Both the position numbers and the translations under genes were made by a program. From a virus, in IMG/VR virus record IMGVR_UViG_3300043410_000321, positions 1-48,237 of that record: a stretch of 48,237 bases of DNA; one strand, 5' to 3'. The notes beneath the pieces were generated by a model that was not told the DNA's origin, did not search any database, and saw only the letters and a program-made list of their open reading frames with translations. This document shows, one piece after another, positions 35,698 through 44,730 of the stretch. Positions within the stretch are counted from its first letter, which is position 1; every line of letters starts with the position of its first letter.

Positions 35698-36615
35698 ATG
35701 GCATTTGATGATACAAAAAGAATCCAGTTAGGCAGCGCACCTAACGATGGCAATGGCGAGACCTTGCGATCAGCTGGTGGAAAAATTAACAGCAACTTTG
35801 AAGAGTTGTATGGTTTAATTGGAGCAGGTGGGGGAGTGACACTTGTCAATAGTATTATTCCTGGAAATGGTATTTCGGTCGACGTCAGTTCGGGTGATGT
35901 AACAGTAACAAACACAGCACCGTATGTAAATTCGTTTACTGCGGTTGCAGTACTGGGGCAACCATCAGTGTTAGCATCAAGTAACCAAGTGCTAACACTT
36001 GTTGCTGGCAATAATATAACGCTCACCAATAATGGTAGCAATATTACAATTGCCGCTGCTACTCAACAGCAATCTAACTGGAACGCAGTTAGCGGCCCAA
36101 CAGCTATTGCGAATAAGCCATCTATTCCTGCTGCACAAATTCAAAGTGATTGGGATCAAACTAATACATCTGCGTTGGATTACGTCAAGAACAAGCCTAC
36201 TGACTTGATGAACTTCACTGATACTACTAACTTATTGGGTCGTGAATCGTATATTACTACAACGCAGACTACACTAGCTGTCAACCCAAGTGCGTCAGTA
36301 GTTGTGTGGGCAGGAGCAGTTGCTCCAACAACTGTAGCAATTAAGGCGACCGTTATTGTGTATGGCCCACGTGGTACAATGGACATTCAAACACATGCTT
36401 GCGAGATGATGATTGTTCGTTTGTTACCTGAAACTGGCTTATCTACAGTTGAACCAACAGTTTATGGTACAGTTTATACTGGTGGATCACCACTAGCATC
36501 GTTTGCAGCACAGTGGAATTCTACAACTGATTCAGTAGAAATTGTAGCAACTAACCTCAGTGCAGTTTCTGGCGATGTATTACGTGCCAAAGTTGTGGCT
36601 ACCCAATTCTTGTGA
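35698..36615 (+). CDS. Fibre-like structural protein
   Basis: 305 aa. The N-terminus (RIQLGSAPNDGNGETLRSAGGKINSNFEELYGLI) is a motif seen at the start of many phage fibre or baseplate-attached proteins. A glycine-rich, beta-prone middle follows (GNGISVDVSSGDVTVTN, then NNITLTNNGSNITIAA), and a compact beta domain from about 190 to the end. It lies 2 bp after the giant gene with GAGGAAA before its ATG, so it is in the same late unit. Role: probably a short fibre or adaptor; the partner is unknown. Confidence 0.6.
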   Translation: MAFDDTKRIQLGSAPNDGNGETLRSAGGKINSNFEELYGLIGAGGGVTLVNSIIPGNGISVDVSSGDVTVTNTAPYVNSFTAVAVLGQPSVLASSNQVLTLVAGNNITLTNNGSNITIAAATQQQSNWNAVSGPTAIANKPSIPAAQIQSDWDQTNTSALDYVKNKPTDLMNFTDTTNLLGRESYITTTQTTLAVNPSASVVVWAGAVAPTTVAIKATVIVYGPRGTMDIQTHACEMMIVRLLPETGLSTVEPTVYGTVYTGGSPLASFAAQWNSTTDSVEIVATNLSAVSGDVLRAKVVATQFL

Positions 36616-36638
36616 TAAACTAGCACATTATTACACTT

Positions 36639-36646
36639 GATAAATA
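36639..36646 (+). promoter_or_regulatory. Late promoter box GATAAATA
   Basis: GATAAATAC in a 51-bp gap. Predicted +1 is near 36652, with a 15-nt leader carrying GAGAGA. It serves the 202-aa gene and the first two paralogous fibre genes, which overlap or nearly so. Confidence 0.75.
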
Positions 36647-36666
36647 CATAATAAAGAGAGATCATT

Positions 36667-37275
36667 ATGCAACTTAAAGACGCTACAGGAATTCATATTG
36701 AAGGGCACATTCATATCCATGACCCCATTGAAAAAATTTCGTATGTAAACAAACGCAACGCTATTCACTACGAAAACATGAGTATTGGGTTGGCACAGAG
36801 CTTGTCAAATAGCGGTGGTGGATTCGTGTATCAAATGGCCTTTGGTAATGGCGGAACTAGCGTTGACCCAACTGGTATTATTACATATTTGACCCCAAAT
36901 ACATCGGGCACAAATGCAAGTTTGTACAATCAAACTTATGCAAAAGTTGTTGATCCAAATGCCAGTACGAACGTTGATCCAACACGTAATTTTACTGAAG
37001 TTAGACACGTAACTGGTACTAACTATTCAGACATTTTTGTAACTTGCTTATTGGACTACGGTGAGCCAAGTACACAAGTTGCATTTGATACTACTGCAAA
37101 TAACGAAAACACGTTTGTATTTGATGAATTGGGCTTGAGAAGTTACAGCCCATCTGGTGAAAGTCTATTATTGACACACGTTATTTTCCACCCAGTATTG
37201 AAAAGTTTAAACAGATTAATTCAGGTTGATTATACTGTACGTATCCAGAGTTTAACTGGCCTAGTTGGAGTATAA
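36667..37275 (+). CDS. Conserved virion structural protein, function unknown
   Basis: 202 aa. It begins MQLKDATGIHIEGHIHIHDP, with four His residues spaced along a beta-strand, and continues KRNAIHYENMSIGLAQSL and FGNGGTSVDPTGIITYL. This pattern recurs next to fibre genes in cyanophage-type genomes (from memory). There are no transmembrane or catalytic motifs. Its position between baseplate and fibre genes suggests an adaptor that joins fibres to the baseplate. It has its own late box. Confidence 0.6.
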   Translation: MQLKDATGIHIEGHIHIHDPIEKISYVNKRNAIHYENMSIGLAQSLSNSGGGFVYQMAFGNGGTSVDPTGIITYLTPNTSGTNASLYNQTYAKVVDPNASTNVDPTRNFTEVRHVTGTNYSDIFVTCLLDYGEPSTQVAFDTTANNENTFVFDELGLRSYSPSGESLLLTHVIFHPVLKSLNRLIQVDYTVRIQSLTGLVGV

Positions 37276-37276
37276 T

Positions 37277-39367
37277 ATGAGTTACCAAGTAACGTATACA
37301 GAATCAAATAACCCAGCAAAAACACCTATTACGGTCGCTGATGGGTCACTTAATAACCAAACAAGTTTAACATTTGTTGGTCAAGGATATAATAACTTTG
37401 CTCCAGAAATAGCAAAGGATTTCTTGCACTTACTGGAAAACTTTTCAAACTCAACAGCACCTTCACATCCAGTTGAAGGGCAGTTGTGGTATGATAACAC
37501 TAACAACGTATTAAATGTATACGACGGTACTACTTGGAGCCCAAGTGGTGCATTGCGTAAAGCAATTGCCCCTCCTACAAATGCAGTAGCTGGTGATTTG
37601 TGGACAAACACAATTACATCGCAGCTTTTTGTTTATTCTGGTTCTAACTGGCTATTAGTTGGACCACAATACAGTACTGGTACGCAGACTGGTCCAATCG
37701 TTGATGAGATTATTGACGTTGATAACGTAACGCACAGTGTTGTATCACTATATGCAAATGGTTACATTATTGGTATCATTAGTAAAGAAACATTCATCCC
37801 TAAGGCCACTATTGCTGGTTTTAGTGCTATTAACCAAGGTTACAATTTAAGTAGCGTTGATGCAAATAATACAACAGCCCCAACTCGTTTTTGGGGAACT
37901 GCATCTTCTGCAGATGCTTTATTAATCAGTAACAAGGCAATTGCTGCGACTAATTTCTTACGTAGTGATTTGCCAAGTGTTTCAAATTACCCAATCAGTA
38001 TTAAGAATGACGGTGGTATCAATATTGGTAGCACATTGGGTCTTAACATTGGTATCAGTGGCAACACAGTTGTTGCTACATCTAACGGAAACGGAAATAG
38101 TGTTGATTTTAGATTAAACAGTAATGGTAGTTATAACACAGTACTGCACTTAGCTGCTAATAACTCAGTGAGTATTGGTAAAGGTACAACACCGGCATCA
38201 ACACTTGACGTTGCTGGTGGTATTACTGGCAGTGGTGTACTAAACATCACTAACTCAACTGATTCAACATTGCTTGGTAATGGCAGTATTAAAACAGCTG
38301 GTGGTTTATCAGTTGCATTGAGATCAAACTTTGGTGGCGATGTTAAGATTGCTGGTAAGATTTATATTACTACTGACATTGGTACGTCAGCTATCATTCC
38401 AACTACTACATCACAATATGATATTGGTAGTAACTCAAATGCTTTCAGAAACGTTTATGCTGACCGCTTTGTTGGTAGCTTTACCGGAAACGTTAGTGGT
38501 GTTTTAACTGGTGCCGTTCAAGGAACAGCAACAAGTTTAGCTAGTGAAACTAGATTCTATTTGAGTGGTGACGTTTCAAGTCCAGTTAAGAGATTTGACG
38601 GATCAGGTGATGATCCGATGAACTTTGTTACTACAATTAGCCCAGACTTTATTACTGGCAAAACAGCCGCAACTGACTCTGCATGGACTGATGAATTCTT
38701 AATTTATAGACCTGGTACAACTTCAGTATTGAAGATGACAAAGGATATTTTCTTAAATCACGTTGCTACTGTACCTGCTGGCGCAATTATGCCGTATGCT
38801 GGTACAACTCCTCCACCGGGTTATGTATGGTGTGATGGTAGTGAAGTGGAGATTGCCAAATACCCAGTATTGTACCGTGTAATTGGTAACACATATAAAG
38901 CAATTCAATTGTTAGAAGGCTTAAACACTTTTGGTCTCCCAGATTTACGTGGTAGATTCCCATTAGGTCGCGATAACATGAACAATAATATCAGCGTTCC
39001 ATATAAAGATGGAAGCGGTACACTTGTTACAACAATTAATTCTGTTGCAAACAGAGTAACTGACATTACTGCTGATACATTGGGAACTGGTAGCGGACAT
39101 GAAACAACATCATTGAATGTTGCTAACCTTCCAGATCACAAACACAATTTAAACAGTGGTGCAGCACAATATTATGCTGGTGGTCCTTCAAATGCAGGCC
39201 CAGATGCTGGTGCTATCCCTGGTTACGGATTGCCAACTTCAAGTACTGGCTCTGGATTGCCAAACAGTGGTGGAGTTATTTCTTCAGCACCATTGGGCGC
39301 AGCGTTTAATACTATGAACCCATACGCAACGATCAACTACATTATCTTTACTGGCACAATATCATGA
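37277..39367 (+). CDS. Tail fibre paralogue 1, with tail collar domain
   Basis: 696 aa from the ATG at 37277, which has GGAG 7 nt upstream; a TTG 12 nt earlier is in frame but lies in the ribosome site. Residues 1-210 (SYQVTYTESN..., LTFVGQGYNNFAP, LLENFSN, GQLWYDNTNN, RFWGTASSAD) are shared with the next two proteins. About 500-570 is a phage tail collar domain (GAIMPYAGTTPPPGYVWCDG ... FGLPDLRGRFPLGRDN), as in T4 gp12 and other short fibres. The C-terminal 90 residues are Gly/Ser/Pro-rich with a DHKHNLN motif. It likely attaches to the baseplate by its N-terminus and touches the host by its C-terminus. Stop overlaps the next start (ATGA). Confidence 0.8.
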   Translation: MSYQVTYTESNNPAKTPITVADGSLNNQTSLTFVGQGYNNFAPEIAKDFLHLLENFSNSTAPSHPVEGQLWYDNTNNVLNVYDGTTWSPSGALRKAIAPPTNAVAGDLWTNTITSQLFVYSGSNWLLVGPQYSTGTQTGPIVDEIIDVDNVTHSVVSLYANGYIIGIISKETFIPKATIAGFSAINQGYNLSSVDANNTTAPTRFWGTASSADALLISNKAIAATNFLRSDLPSVSNYPISIKNDGGINIGSTLGLNIGISGNTVVATSNGNGNSVDFRLNSNGSYNTVLHLAANNSVSIGKGTTPASTLDVAGGITGSGVLNITNSTDSTLLGNGSIKTAGGLSVALRSNFGGDVKIAGKIYITTDIGTSAIIPTTTSQYDIGSNSNAFRNVYADRFVGSFTGNVSGVLTGAVQGTATSLASETRFYLSGDVSSPVKRFDGSGDDPMNFVTTISPDFITGKTAATDSAWTDEFLIYRPGTTSVLKMTKDIFLNHVATVPAGAIMPYAGTTPPPGYVWCDGSEVEIAKYPVLYRVIGNTYKAIQLLEGLNTFGLPDLRGRFPLGRDNMNNNISVPYKDGSGTLVTTINSVANRVTDITADTLGTGSGHETTSLNVANLPDHKHNLNSGAAQYYAGGPSNAGPDAGAIPGYGLPTSSTGSGLPNSGGVISSAPLGAAFNTMNPYATINYIIFTGTIS

Positions 39368-41049
39368 GCTATACAATTAATTTAACTAACGGCAATAAAT
39401 TAACAGAAATTGTTGACGGGTCTATTGACCAAACAGCATCTGATTTAACACTTGTCGGCAAAAATATTAGCAACTACGGTACATTTATTAATGATAACTT
39501 TATTTGGTTGCTGGAAAACTTCTCAAATGATACAGCCCCAGCGCAGCCGATAAAGGGCCAGTTGTGGTATGACACAAGCGTTAACCTACTTAAAGTTTAT
39601 ACTGGTGTAGGTTTTGCACCAACTGGTAATACTATTGTATCAGCATCTGCACCATCTAGCTTAAATGCTGGTGGATTATGGGTTAACTCATCTACAGAAC
39701 AGTTATTTTTTAATGACGGTACAAATACGATTCTAGCAGGACCAATATACACAACTGCACAAGGCAAATCAGGTTTTGAAGTAGTTGATGTTATTGACAC
39801 TGACCAAATTAATCACACAATTGTAAAGTTGTTTGTTGCCAATACATTAGTTGGTATCTACAGCAAAGATGCAAGATTTACACCAGTTGATGTCATTGCT
39901 GGTTATACTACAAATACAAATATTACAATCTCTCCAGGTTTTAATATTGGTTCATCTTCAGACATGACATATAACTTACAGGCCGCATCTGCGCTGGCCT
40001 TAATTGATTCTAGCGGTGTCGCTAAGTCTACAGATAGTTTTATGTCGGCAATTGATGACACTTATGCTAACGGTATTGTTTCTTTTAGAAATAACTTACC
40101 TGCAAAGTTTGGTTCTGGTGAAGAATTACAACTTGAGATTGGTGGTTCAGTTGCACAGTTGAAGTCTAACAAAGTTGATCAGGATGTGCAATTAACTACA
40201 CGTAGATCTGGTGTAGCAGTTTATGATCCAGCAGTTTACATGAAAGCTGACACACAGTCTGTTGGTATCTTTACAGACGCTCCAACAGCTACTTTAGACG
40301 TAAATGGTAATACGAGAATCCGTGGTAATTTAACTGTAGAAGGTGCAACTACTACAATTAACAGTACAACATTAACGGTTGAAGATTTGCAAGTTGTTAT
40401 TGGTAACGTTGGTACACCAACAGATATTACAGCAAATGGCGGTGGTATCCTATTAAAAGGTGCATCTGATAAAACATTAACTTGGAGTAACTCAACTACA
40501 TCATGGACTAGTTCGGAACACTTTAACTTAACTGGTACACGTTCATACAAGATTGCGAGTGATGTTGTTTTAAGCCATAGCTCATTAGGAAGTACTGTTA
40601 CAAGTGCGCCTGGTTTAACGAGCGTGGGACATTTAACTACAGTATATGCTGGTTGGATTTCTATTACAAATAGCTCTTTAAGTTACGTAAATTCAGGAAG
40701 CGCAGACGGTACAATTTATTTGGTTCCAAAAGGAACTGGTACTATTGACATGAGTTCGTCAAAAGTTACAAACGTTGCGACTCCAGATGCTGACACTGAT
40801 GCTGCAAACAAGAAGTACGTAAATGATACGGTTAAAAACGCATCATTAGCTATATCTCTCAATGTTGGCGCACTTAACGATGCCGGTATTGCAACAACTT
40901 ATTTGAATATTGTTTATCCAGTTAGTGAACACCTTGATGGTACAGTATGCCGTGTAGTTGCTACTGATAACCTTGGCGCTACTGTTATCAAGAGCTATTC
41001 AGTTGACTCAGTGAATAACACATGGGCACACCAGTTTGACTACGTATAA
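39364..41049 (+). CDS. Tail fibre paralogue 2
   Basis: 561 aa. The first 210 residues match the neighbours in pattern (SYTINLTNGN, TLVGKNISNYG, WLLENFSNDTAP, GQLWYDTSVN, IVSASAPSSLNAGGLWVNSS). Residues about 310-350 have NGNTRIRGNLTVEGATTTIN, a beta-helix type repeat common in phage fibres, followed by a GTGTIDMSSSKVTNVATP segment that often precedes a distal tip. There is no tail collar domain. The ATG overlaps the previous stop. Its own stop codon lies inside the late box that serves the third paralogue. Confidence 0.75.
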   Translation: MSYTINLTNGNKLTEIVDGSIDQTASDLTLVGKNISNYGTFINDNFIWLLENFSNDTAPAQPIKGQLWYDTSVNLLKVYTGVGFAPTGNTIVSASAPSSLNAGGLWVNSSTEQLFFNDGTNTILAGPIYTTAQGKSGFEVVDVIDTDQINHTIVKLFVANTLVGIYSKDARFTPVDVIAGYTTNTNITISPGFNIGSSSDMTYNLQAASALALIDSSGVAKSTDSFMSAIDDTYANGIVSFRNNLPAKFGSGEELQLEIGGSVAQLKSNKVDQDVQLTTRRSGVAVYDPAVYMKADTQSVGIFTDAPTATLDVNGNTRIRGNLTVEGATTTINSTTLTVEDLQVVIGNVGTPTDITANGGGILLKGASDKTLTWSNSTTSWTSSEHFNLTGTRSYKIASDVVLSHSSLGSTVTSAPGLTSVGHLTTVYAGWISITNSSLSYVNSGSADGTIYLVPKGTGTIDMSSSKVTNVATPDADTDAANKKYVNDTVKNASLAISLNVGALNDAGIATTYLNIVYPVSEHLDGTVCRVVATDNLGATVIKSYSVDSVNNTWAHQFDYV

Positions 41050-41052
41050 ATA
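41045..41052 (+). promoter_or_regulatory. Late promoter box TATAAATA overlapping a stop codon
   Basis: An exact late consensus that includes the TAA of fibre paralogue 2 (41047-41049). Predicted +1 is near 41058 with a 17-nt leader containing AAGGAA for the ATG at 41075. Confidence 0.85.
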
Positions 41053-41074
41053 TTAAATTAAGGAATTCGACAGC

Positions 41075-42556
41075 ATGTCATATAGAATCAATCATTACAA
41101 TGGATCATTAATTGCAGTAGTCAATGATGGTACTGTTGATAATACACTAGATATTACTTTAGTTGGTAAAAACTACGCTGGCTACGGTACTATTCAAAAT
41201 GATAACTTTGTGTATTTGCTCGAAAATTTCGCAAATACCACACCACCAGCTAGCCCAATAAGTGGACAAGTTTGGTTTGATAGTGGCAATAAGAAATTAA
41301 AGTTCTTTGATGGTTCTACCTTCCGTACAACTGGTGGTGCAGAAATTGGTACTACTGAACCAAGCGGTTTAACTATTGGTGATTTCTGGTGGGACACTGC
41401 AAACAACCAATTACATGCATACACTGGTAGTGGATTTACATTAATTGGTCCACAAGTTGTTGCTGGATCAGGAACTACTGAAATGTTAACTACATCAGTT
41501 AGAGATACTGATGGCACCGTTCATTCTATTATCCAAGCTATCAGTAGCGGTGAAACTGCTTTTATTATTAGCTCAGACAGTGATTATACATTAGATGATA
41601 CTTTGAATGCAATTGCTGGATTTACAACAATCCACAAGGGTATTACACTTGCGTACACTGATTCAGATTTATATCCTGGTGTAACTATTGCTGATAACAG
41701 ATTCTGGGGAACAGCAACAAACGCTGATAAATTAGGTGGTAAGGATGCTAGTAACTTCGTTCAATCAGGTGACGCATCTTTCGATAGTATCGTTAACTTT
41801 GCTGACGTTGGTTACACTGTAGGTACCTCAACACCTAAATTGCGTGTTTATAACAACGCTGCAACAACACCAACATTCTCAAATATCTCTGGCGATACAA
41901 TGGTATTCACTACCACTGTTAGTTCAACGACTGCGACAACAATGGTATTAAAGGGTGCAGATATTTTACCTGGTACTGCTGGTGTTACTAACTTGGGTTC
42001 ATCAACTGCTGCATTTAACACATTGTATGGTGCATCGTTTACTGGTATTGCTGCCAAAGCACAGCAACTACGTGTTGGATCATCTAACAGTTATGCTAGT
42101 ACTGATGCCTCTGCTACTGCTGGAACTATTCCTATAAGAGACATCAACGCTGACTTATTTGCACGTAAATTCCAGGGTACTGCGATAGCTGCACAATACG
42201 CTGACTTGGCAGAATTGTATTTGCCAGATCAAGAATATGAAGTTGGTACAGTTGTAGCTATTGGCGGTGATGCAGAAATAACACAAGCATCATTTGGAAT
42301 GGATGCAATCGGTGTTATCAGTGATAAACCAGCGTACTTGATGAATAAGGACTTGGTTGGTGGATTGCCAGTTGCACTAAAAGGTCGTGTTCCAGTAAAA
42401 GTTATTGGTCCTATTCGTAAGGGTGATTCGTTAATTGCCAGTGGCAGTGGTCACGGTCGAGCAGATAACGAATGTGCAGGCCCAAGAAGATTTGCCATCG
42501 CACTAGAAAGTGACGATGGCAAAGATGTACGCCTAATTGAGTGTTTAATTCTTTAA
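41075..42556 (+). CDS. Tail fibre paralogue 3, with a different C-terminal domain
   Basis: 493 aa. The shared N-terminus is again visible (SYRINHYNGS, DITLVGKNYAGYG, YLLENFANTTPP, GQVWFDSGNK, RFWGTATNADKLGG). From about residue 371 the domain is different from both neighbours: AAQYADLAELYLPDQEYEVG, then AIGVISDKPAYLMN and LPVALKGRVPVKVIGPIRKGD, ending RLIECLIL. This C-terminal type recurs at the ends of structural proteins of environmental T4-like phages. It may be a trimerisation or chaperone domain, but I cannot say whether it is cleaved off. It has its own late promoter, so its dose can differ from the other two. Its stop overlaps the stop of thyX on the other strand. Confidence 0.75.
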   Translation: MSYRINHYNGSLIAVVNDGTVDNTLDITLVGKNYAGYGTIQNDNFVYLLENFANTTPPASPISGQVWFDSGNKKLKFFDGSTFRTTGGAEIGTTEPSGLTIGDFWWDTANNQLHAYTGSGFTLIGPQVVAGSGTTEMLTTSVRDTDGTVHSIIQAISSGETAFIISSDSDYTLDDTLNAIAGFTTIHKGITLAYTDSDLYPGVTIADNRFWGTATNADKLGGKDASNFVQSGDASFDSIVNFADVGYTVGTSTPKLRVYNNAATTPTFSNISGDTMVFTTTVSSTTATTMVLKGADILPGTAGVTNLGSSTAAFNTLYGASFTGIAAKAQQLRVGSSNSYASTDASATAGTIPIRDINADLFARKFQGTAIAAQYADLAELYLPDQEYEVGTVVAIGGDAEITQASFGMDAIGVISDKPAYLMNKDLVGGLPVALKGRVPVKVIGPIRKGDSLIASGSGHGRADNECAGPRRFAIALESDDGKDVRLIECLIL

Positions 42557-43221
42557 TTGCTAACTAATTTGTCAGCCATTGGAAAGATGGCTGCAATAGC
42601 TTTAGCACATGCGAGCGCCACAAGTTGGTGCTCTTTTTGTGTGCCATTACCACTACGTAATTCAATAAAGTGAATCCATGAACGTAGTGTTCCGTTCATA
42701 TATAACTTACTTACTGTATTACCTTCTGGTAAAATAGCACGGGCTTGCTCTTTTGCAATGCCTTTCTCAATTGCTTCTGCATAAATGCGTTTCACAATAT
42801 CAATGACATATTTTTGTTGAGCGTCCCACCAAGCTGCTAGTTGTGCATCACTTGATTCAATACTATTTTGACGATTCTTTGTATCTTGAAGACGTGCTTC
42901 GCGAACAACAAAGTCTAAGTCTTGTGTTGGATCTGCGTAACGTTGGCTAAATTCTTGAAAACTAAAACTACGGTGACGTAGAATTTGACGAGCAATATCT
43001 CGTGTAGTCTCAATTTCAACACATGCTGAAACCATTTCCAATGGACTCCAGTGTGCATGTTTTACCAAGTAATTGATTAATTTCTCACTTGTTTCAGTGT
43101 TAAATTGGTTGCTTGGATTTGATACTCTAGCACAGAAAGCAATAAGCTCTTGTACGTTATCAATACCTTGATCAGCAAATTCGGCAGTTGGTGTTGAGTA
43201 TGATACTAATTTTACATTCAT
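42553..43221 (-). CDS. thyX: Flavin-dependent thymidylate synthase ThyX
   Basis: 222 aa, typical ThyX length (about 220). It makes dTMP from dUMP using methylene-tetrahydrofolate and FAD. The ThyX motif RHRSFSFQEFSQRY is at 82-95. RAILPEG (161-167) and LRSWIHFIELRSGNGTQKEHQ (179-199) supply substrate- and FAD-binding Arg, His and Gln residues. The gene is coupled to the upstream small gene by an ATGA overlap. It supplies thymidine nucleotides for phage DNA synthesis and is common in marine and freshwater T4-like phages in place of T4 td (ThyA). Confidence 0.96.
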   Translation of the reverse strand: MNVKLVSYSTPTAEFADQGIDNVQELIAFCARVSNPSNQFNTETSEKLINYLVKHAHWSPLEMVSACVEIETTRDIARQILRHRSFSFQEFSQRYADPTQDLDFVVREARLQDTKNRQNSIESSDAQLAAWWDAQQKYVIDIVKRIYAEAIEKGIAKEQARAILPEGNTVSKLYMNGTLRSWIHFIELRSGNGTQKEHQLVALACAKAIAAIFPMADKLVSN

Positions 43222-43538
43222 AGTTTTGATCTTTTCAGAAATTTTTCGGTTAGTTTTTCGACATCTTTCTTGACACGTTCAGTATCTAGTTTGAAATCAA
43301 GTTCTTCAATTGAATCTTCATAAGTTTTGTATAATTCTGTTAATGATTTTTCAAAAGATTTCCAACCATTCTTTTTTGTTTTTGTTGTTATACGAATTTC
43401 CCAAACCTTGCCATCCTTAAACTTAATGAGCACCATGTGCAAATAGCCAATGGGTACCACATTAAGTTTAACATCGCCAAAAACTTCTGGCCAGTGTGCG
43501 ACAACATCATTGGGAAGTAATTTCCCTTGATGTGTCAC
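43218..43538 (-). CDS. Conserved hypothetical protein upstream of thyX
   Basis: 106 aa. It starts MTHQGKLLPNDVVAHWPEVF, has a beta-rich middle (IGYLHMVLIKFKDGKVWEIRI) and a charged helical C-terminus. I recall similar small proteins beside the following genes in cyanomyophages; no function is known. It has ATGA overlaps on both sides, so it is translated with its neighbours. Confidence 0.7.
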   Translation of the reverse strand: MTHQGKLLPNDVVAHWPEVFGDVKLNVVPIGYLHMVLIKFKDGKVWEIRITTKTKKNGWKSFEKSLTELYKTYEDSIEELDFKLDTERVKKDVEKLTEKFLKRSKL

Positions 43539-44164
43539 TTTGCTTTCTTGGTAGGAACCAACTCCTCGGCTAGTCGGCGCATCTTAGCAGCGTCCTTAGC
43601 TAGTTTATCAGCTTGTGAGCGATAGAACTTTGCTTGTTCTTCTGGAGTACTGCCCATTACTGGTGGTGGTACTTCAGTATCTTCACCCATGTTGACACTA
43701 GTAGACGTTGTCTTAATTTGGTCTTCTGGATTAGGTGCTTTTGGTTCTGTCTTTAAATCTGGAGCCTTATCTGGAGCACCACGGATAGCTAAGTCATCTA
43801 CGGCAACACCGCGTTGTTCTGCAATAAGTTGATTTAACTCTGACAATACAACTGTTGTGCTAGTTGTTGGAGTCATTTCAATAGTTGACGTTGGTGCTTT
43901 AAATAAGCGACCCTGGGAGTGCAACGCTGCTAACATGACGCTGCCATCTGAGAATGTTGAACGTGCAAGAGCTTCTGCAAATTCATGTGAGCTTTGACCA
44001 GCTGGGCTTTCAACTAAGTTAATAATTGAATCATGGTAGCTATCTGGAAGGTTTTCAGTAGTAATAATTAAACAGCTACTTGAATCACCTGGTAGTGTTC
44101 TATACGCTACCACGCATTTTTTCTTGGTAGCAATGATTCTACCAACGTGTTTTAATTCAGCCAT
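43535..44164 (-). CDS. Hypothetical protein with disordered C-terminus
   Basis: 209 aa. Residues 1-95 look like a folded alpha/beta domain (VGRIIATKKKCVVAYRTLPG, SSCLIITTENLPDSYHDSI, SDGSVMLAALHSQGRL). The rest is Pro/Thr/Glu-rich linker plus a final charged helix (STPEEQAKFYRSQADKLAKDA). No catalytic motif is seen. Stop and start overlap the neighbours (ATGA and TAATG). The set of four small genes before thyX looks like one conserved block. Confidence 0.65.
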   Translation of the reverse strand: MAELKHVGRIIATKKKCVVAYRTLPGDSSSCLIITTENLPDSYHDSIINLVESPAGQSSHEFAEALARSTFSDGSVMLAALHSQGRLFKAPTSTIEMTPTTSTTVVLSELNQLIAEQRGVAVDDLAIRGAPDKAPDLKTEPKAPNPEDQIKTTSTSVNMGEDTEVPPPVMGSTPEEQAKFYRSQADKLAKDAAKMRRLAEELVPTKKAK

Positions 44165-44412
44165 TATTGGCCCCCTTGTTCCGCTTTCTTTTGCGCTTCT
44201 ACTTGTTTAGCAACATTGCTCAAGAATGTTTCTAATTTAGTATATGTTTGACCAACTGCCATCATTTCATTTGGTTTAAAAGCACCTCGTGAACTAGCGA
44301 TATCAATGATTGATTTCATTGCATTCAAGTCGTTGATGGTGAGTTCAGTTGATTGTTGATCTTGAGCAGTTTGACCAGCTGCCTCTGGAGCCTGTTGCGT
44401 TTCGTCAGCCAT
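44164..44412 (-). CDS. Small conserved hypothetical protein
   Basis: 82 aa. A Gln/Ala/Glu-rich N-terminus comes before a helical core, LTINDLNAMKSIIDIASSRG, then AFKPNEMMAVGQTYTKLETFL. This core is familiar from T4-like cyanophage genomes, function unknown. It has a strong AAGGAG ribosome site and a 30-bp gap from the gene before it, so it can be translated independently. Confidence 0.7.
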   Translation of the reverse strand: MADETQQAPEAAGQTAQDQQSTELTINDLNAMKSIIDIASSRGAFKPNEMMAVGQTYTKLETFLSNVAKQVEAQKKAEQGGQ

Positions 44413-44442
44413 ACGTATCTCCTTAGTAAAGTACGTATGTAA

Positions 44443-44730
44443 TTATCTGTTCTGTAAATGCGGACACGCAATTGTGAAAAAGCTCATCTCTTTCTCACTT
44501 TCGAAACCAATACGGGTAGTGTACACAATTGTATTAGTATTATCCAAGGCAATGCCCTGACCAATAAAATACCGATTATTGAGGTTTTTCTTAATCCAAG
44601 AATCAAGCAATTTCACTCTGGATGGATTGTAACCATCCAGAGCTGTGTACTTAAAATGTGGACAAGCAAACTCAACTCTGCGTAGATTAAAGTAATTTAG
44701 AGAGTTGGGTTTTCCGTTTTTTAGACTCAT
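44443..44730 (-). CDS. Hypothetical protein after the VWA gene
   Basis: 95 aa. Two CPH motifs (VEFACPHFKYT near residue 23 and FTIACPHLQNR at the end) flank a central segment with SWIKKNLNNRYFIGQGIAL. The paired Cys-x-His could be a metal site, but this is speculative. Its ATG overlaps the stop of the VWA gene (ATGA), so it is part of that transcript. It resembles a cyanophage hypothetical protein in its middle part. Confidence 0.6.
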   Translation of the reverse strand: MSLKNGKPNSLNYFNLRRVEFACPHFKYTALDGYNPSRVKLLDSWIKKNLNNRYFIGQGIALDNTNTIVYTTRIGFESEKEMSFFTIACPHLQNR

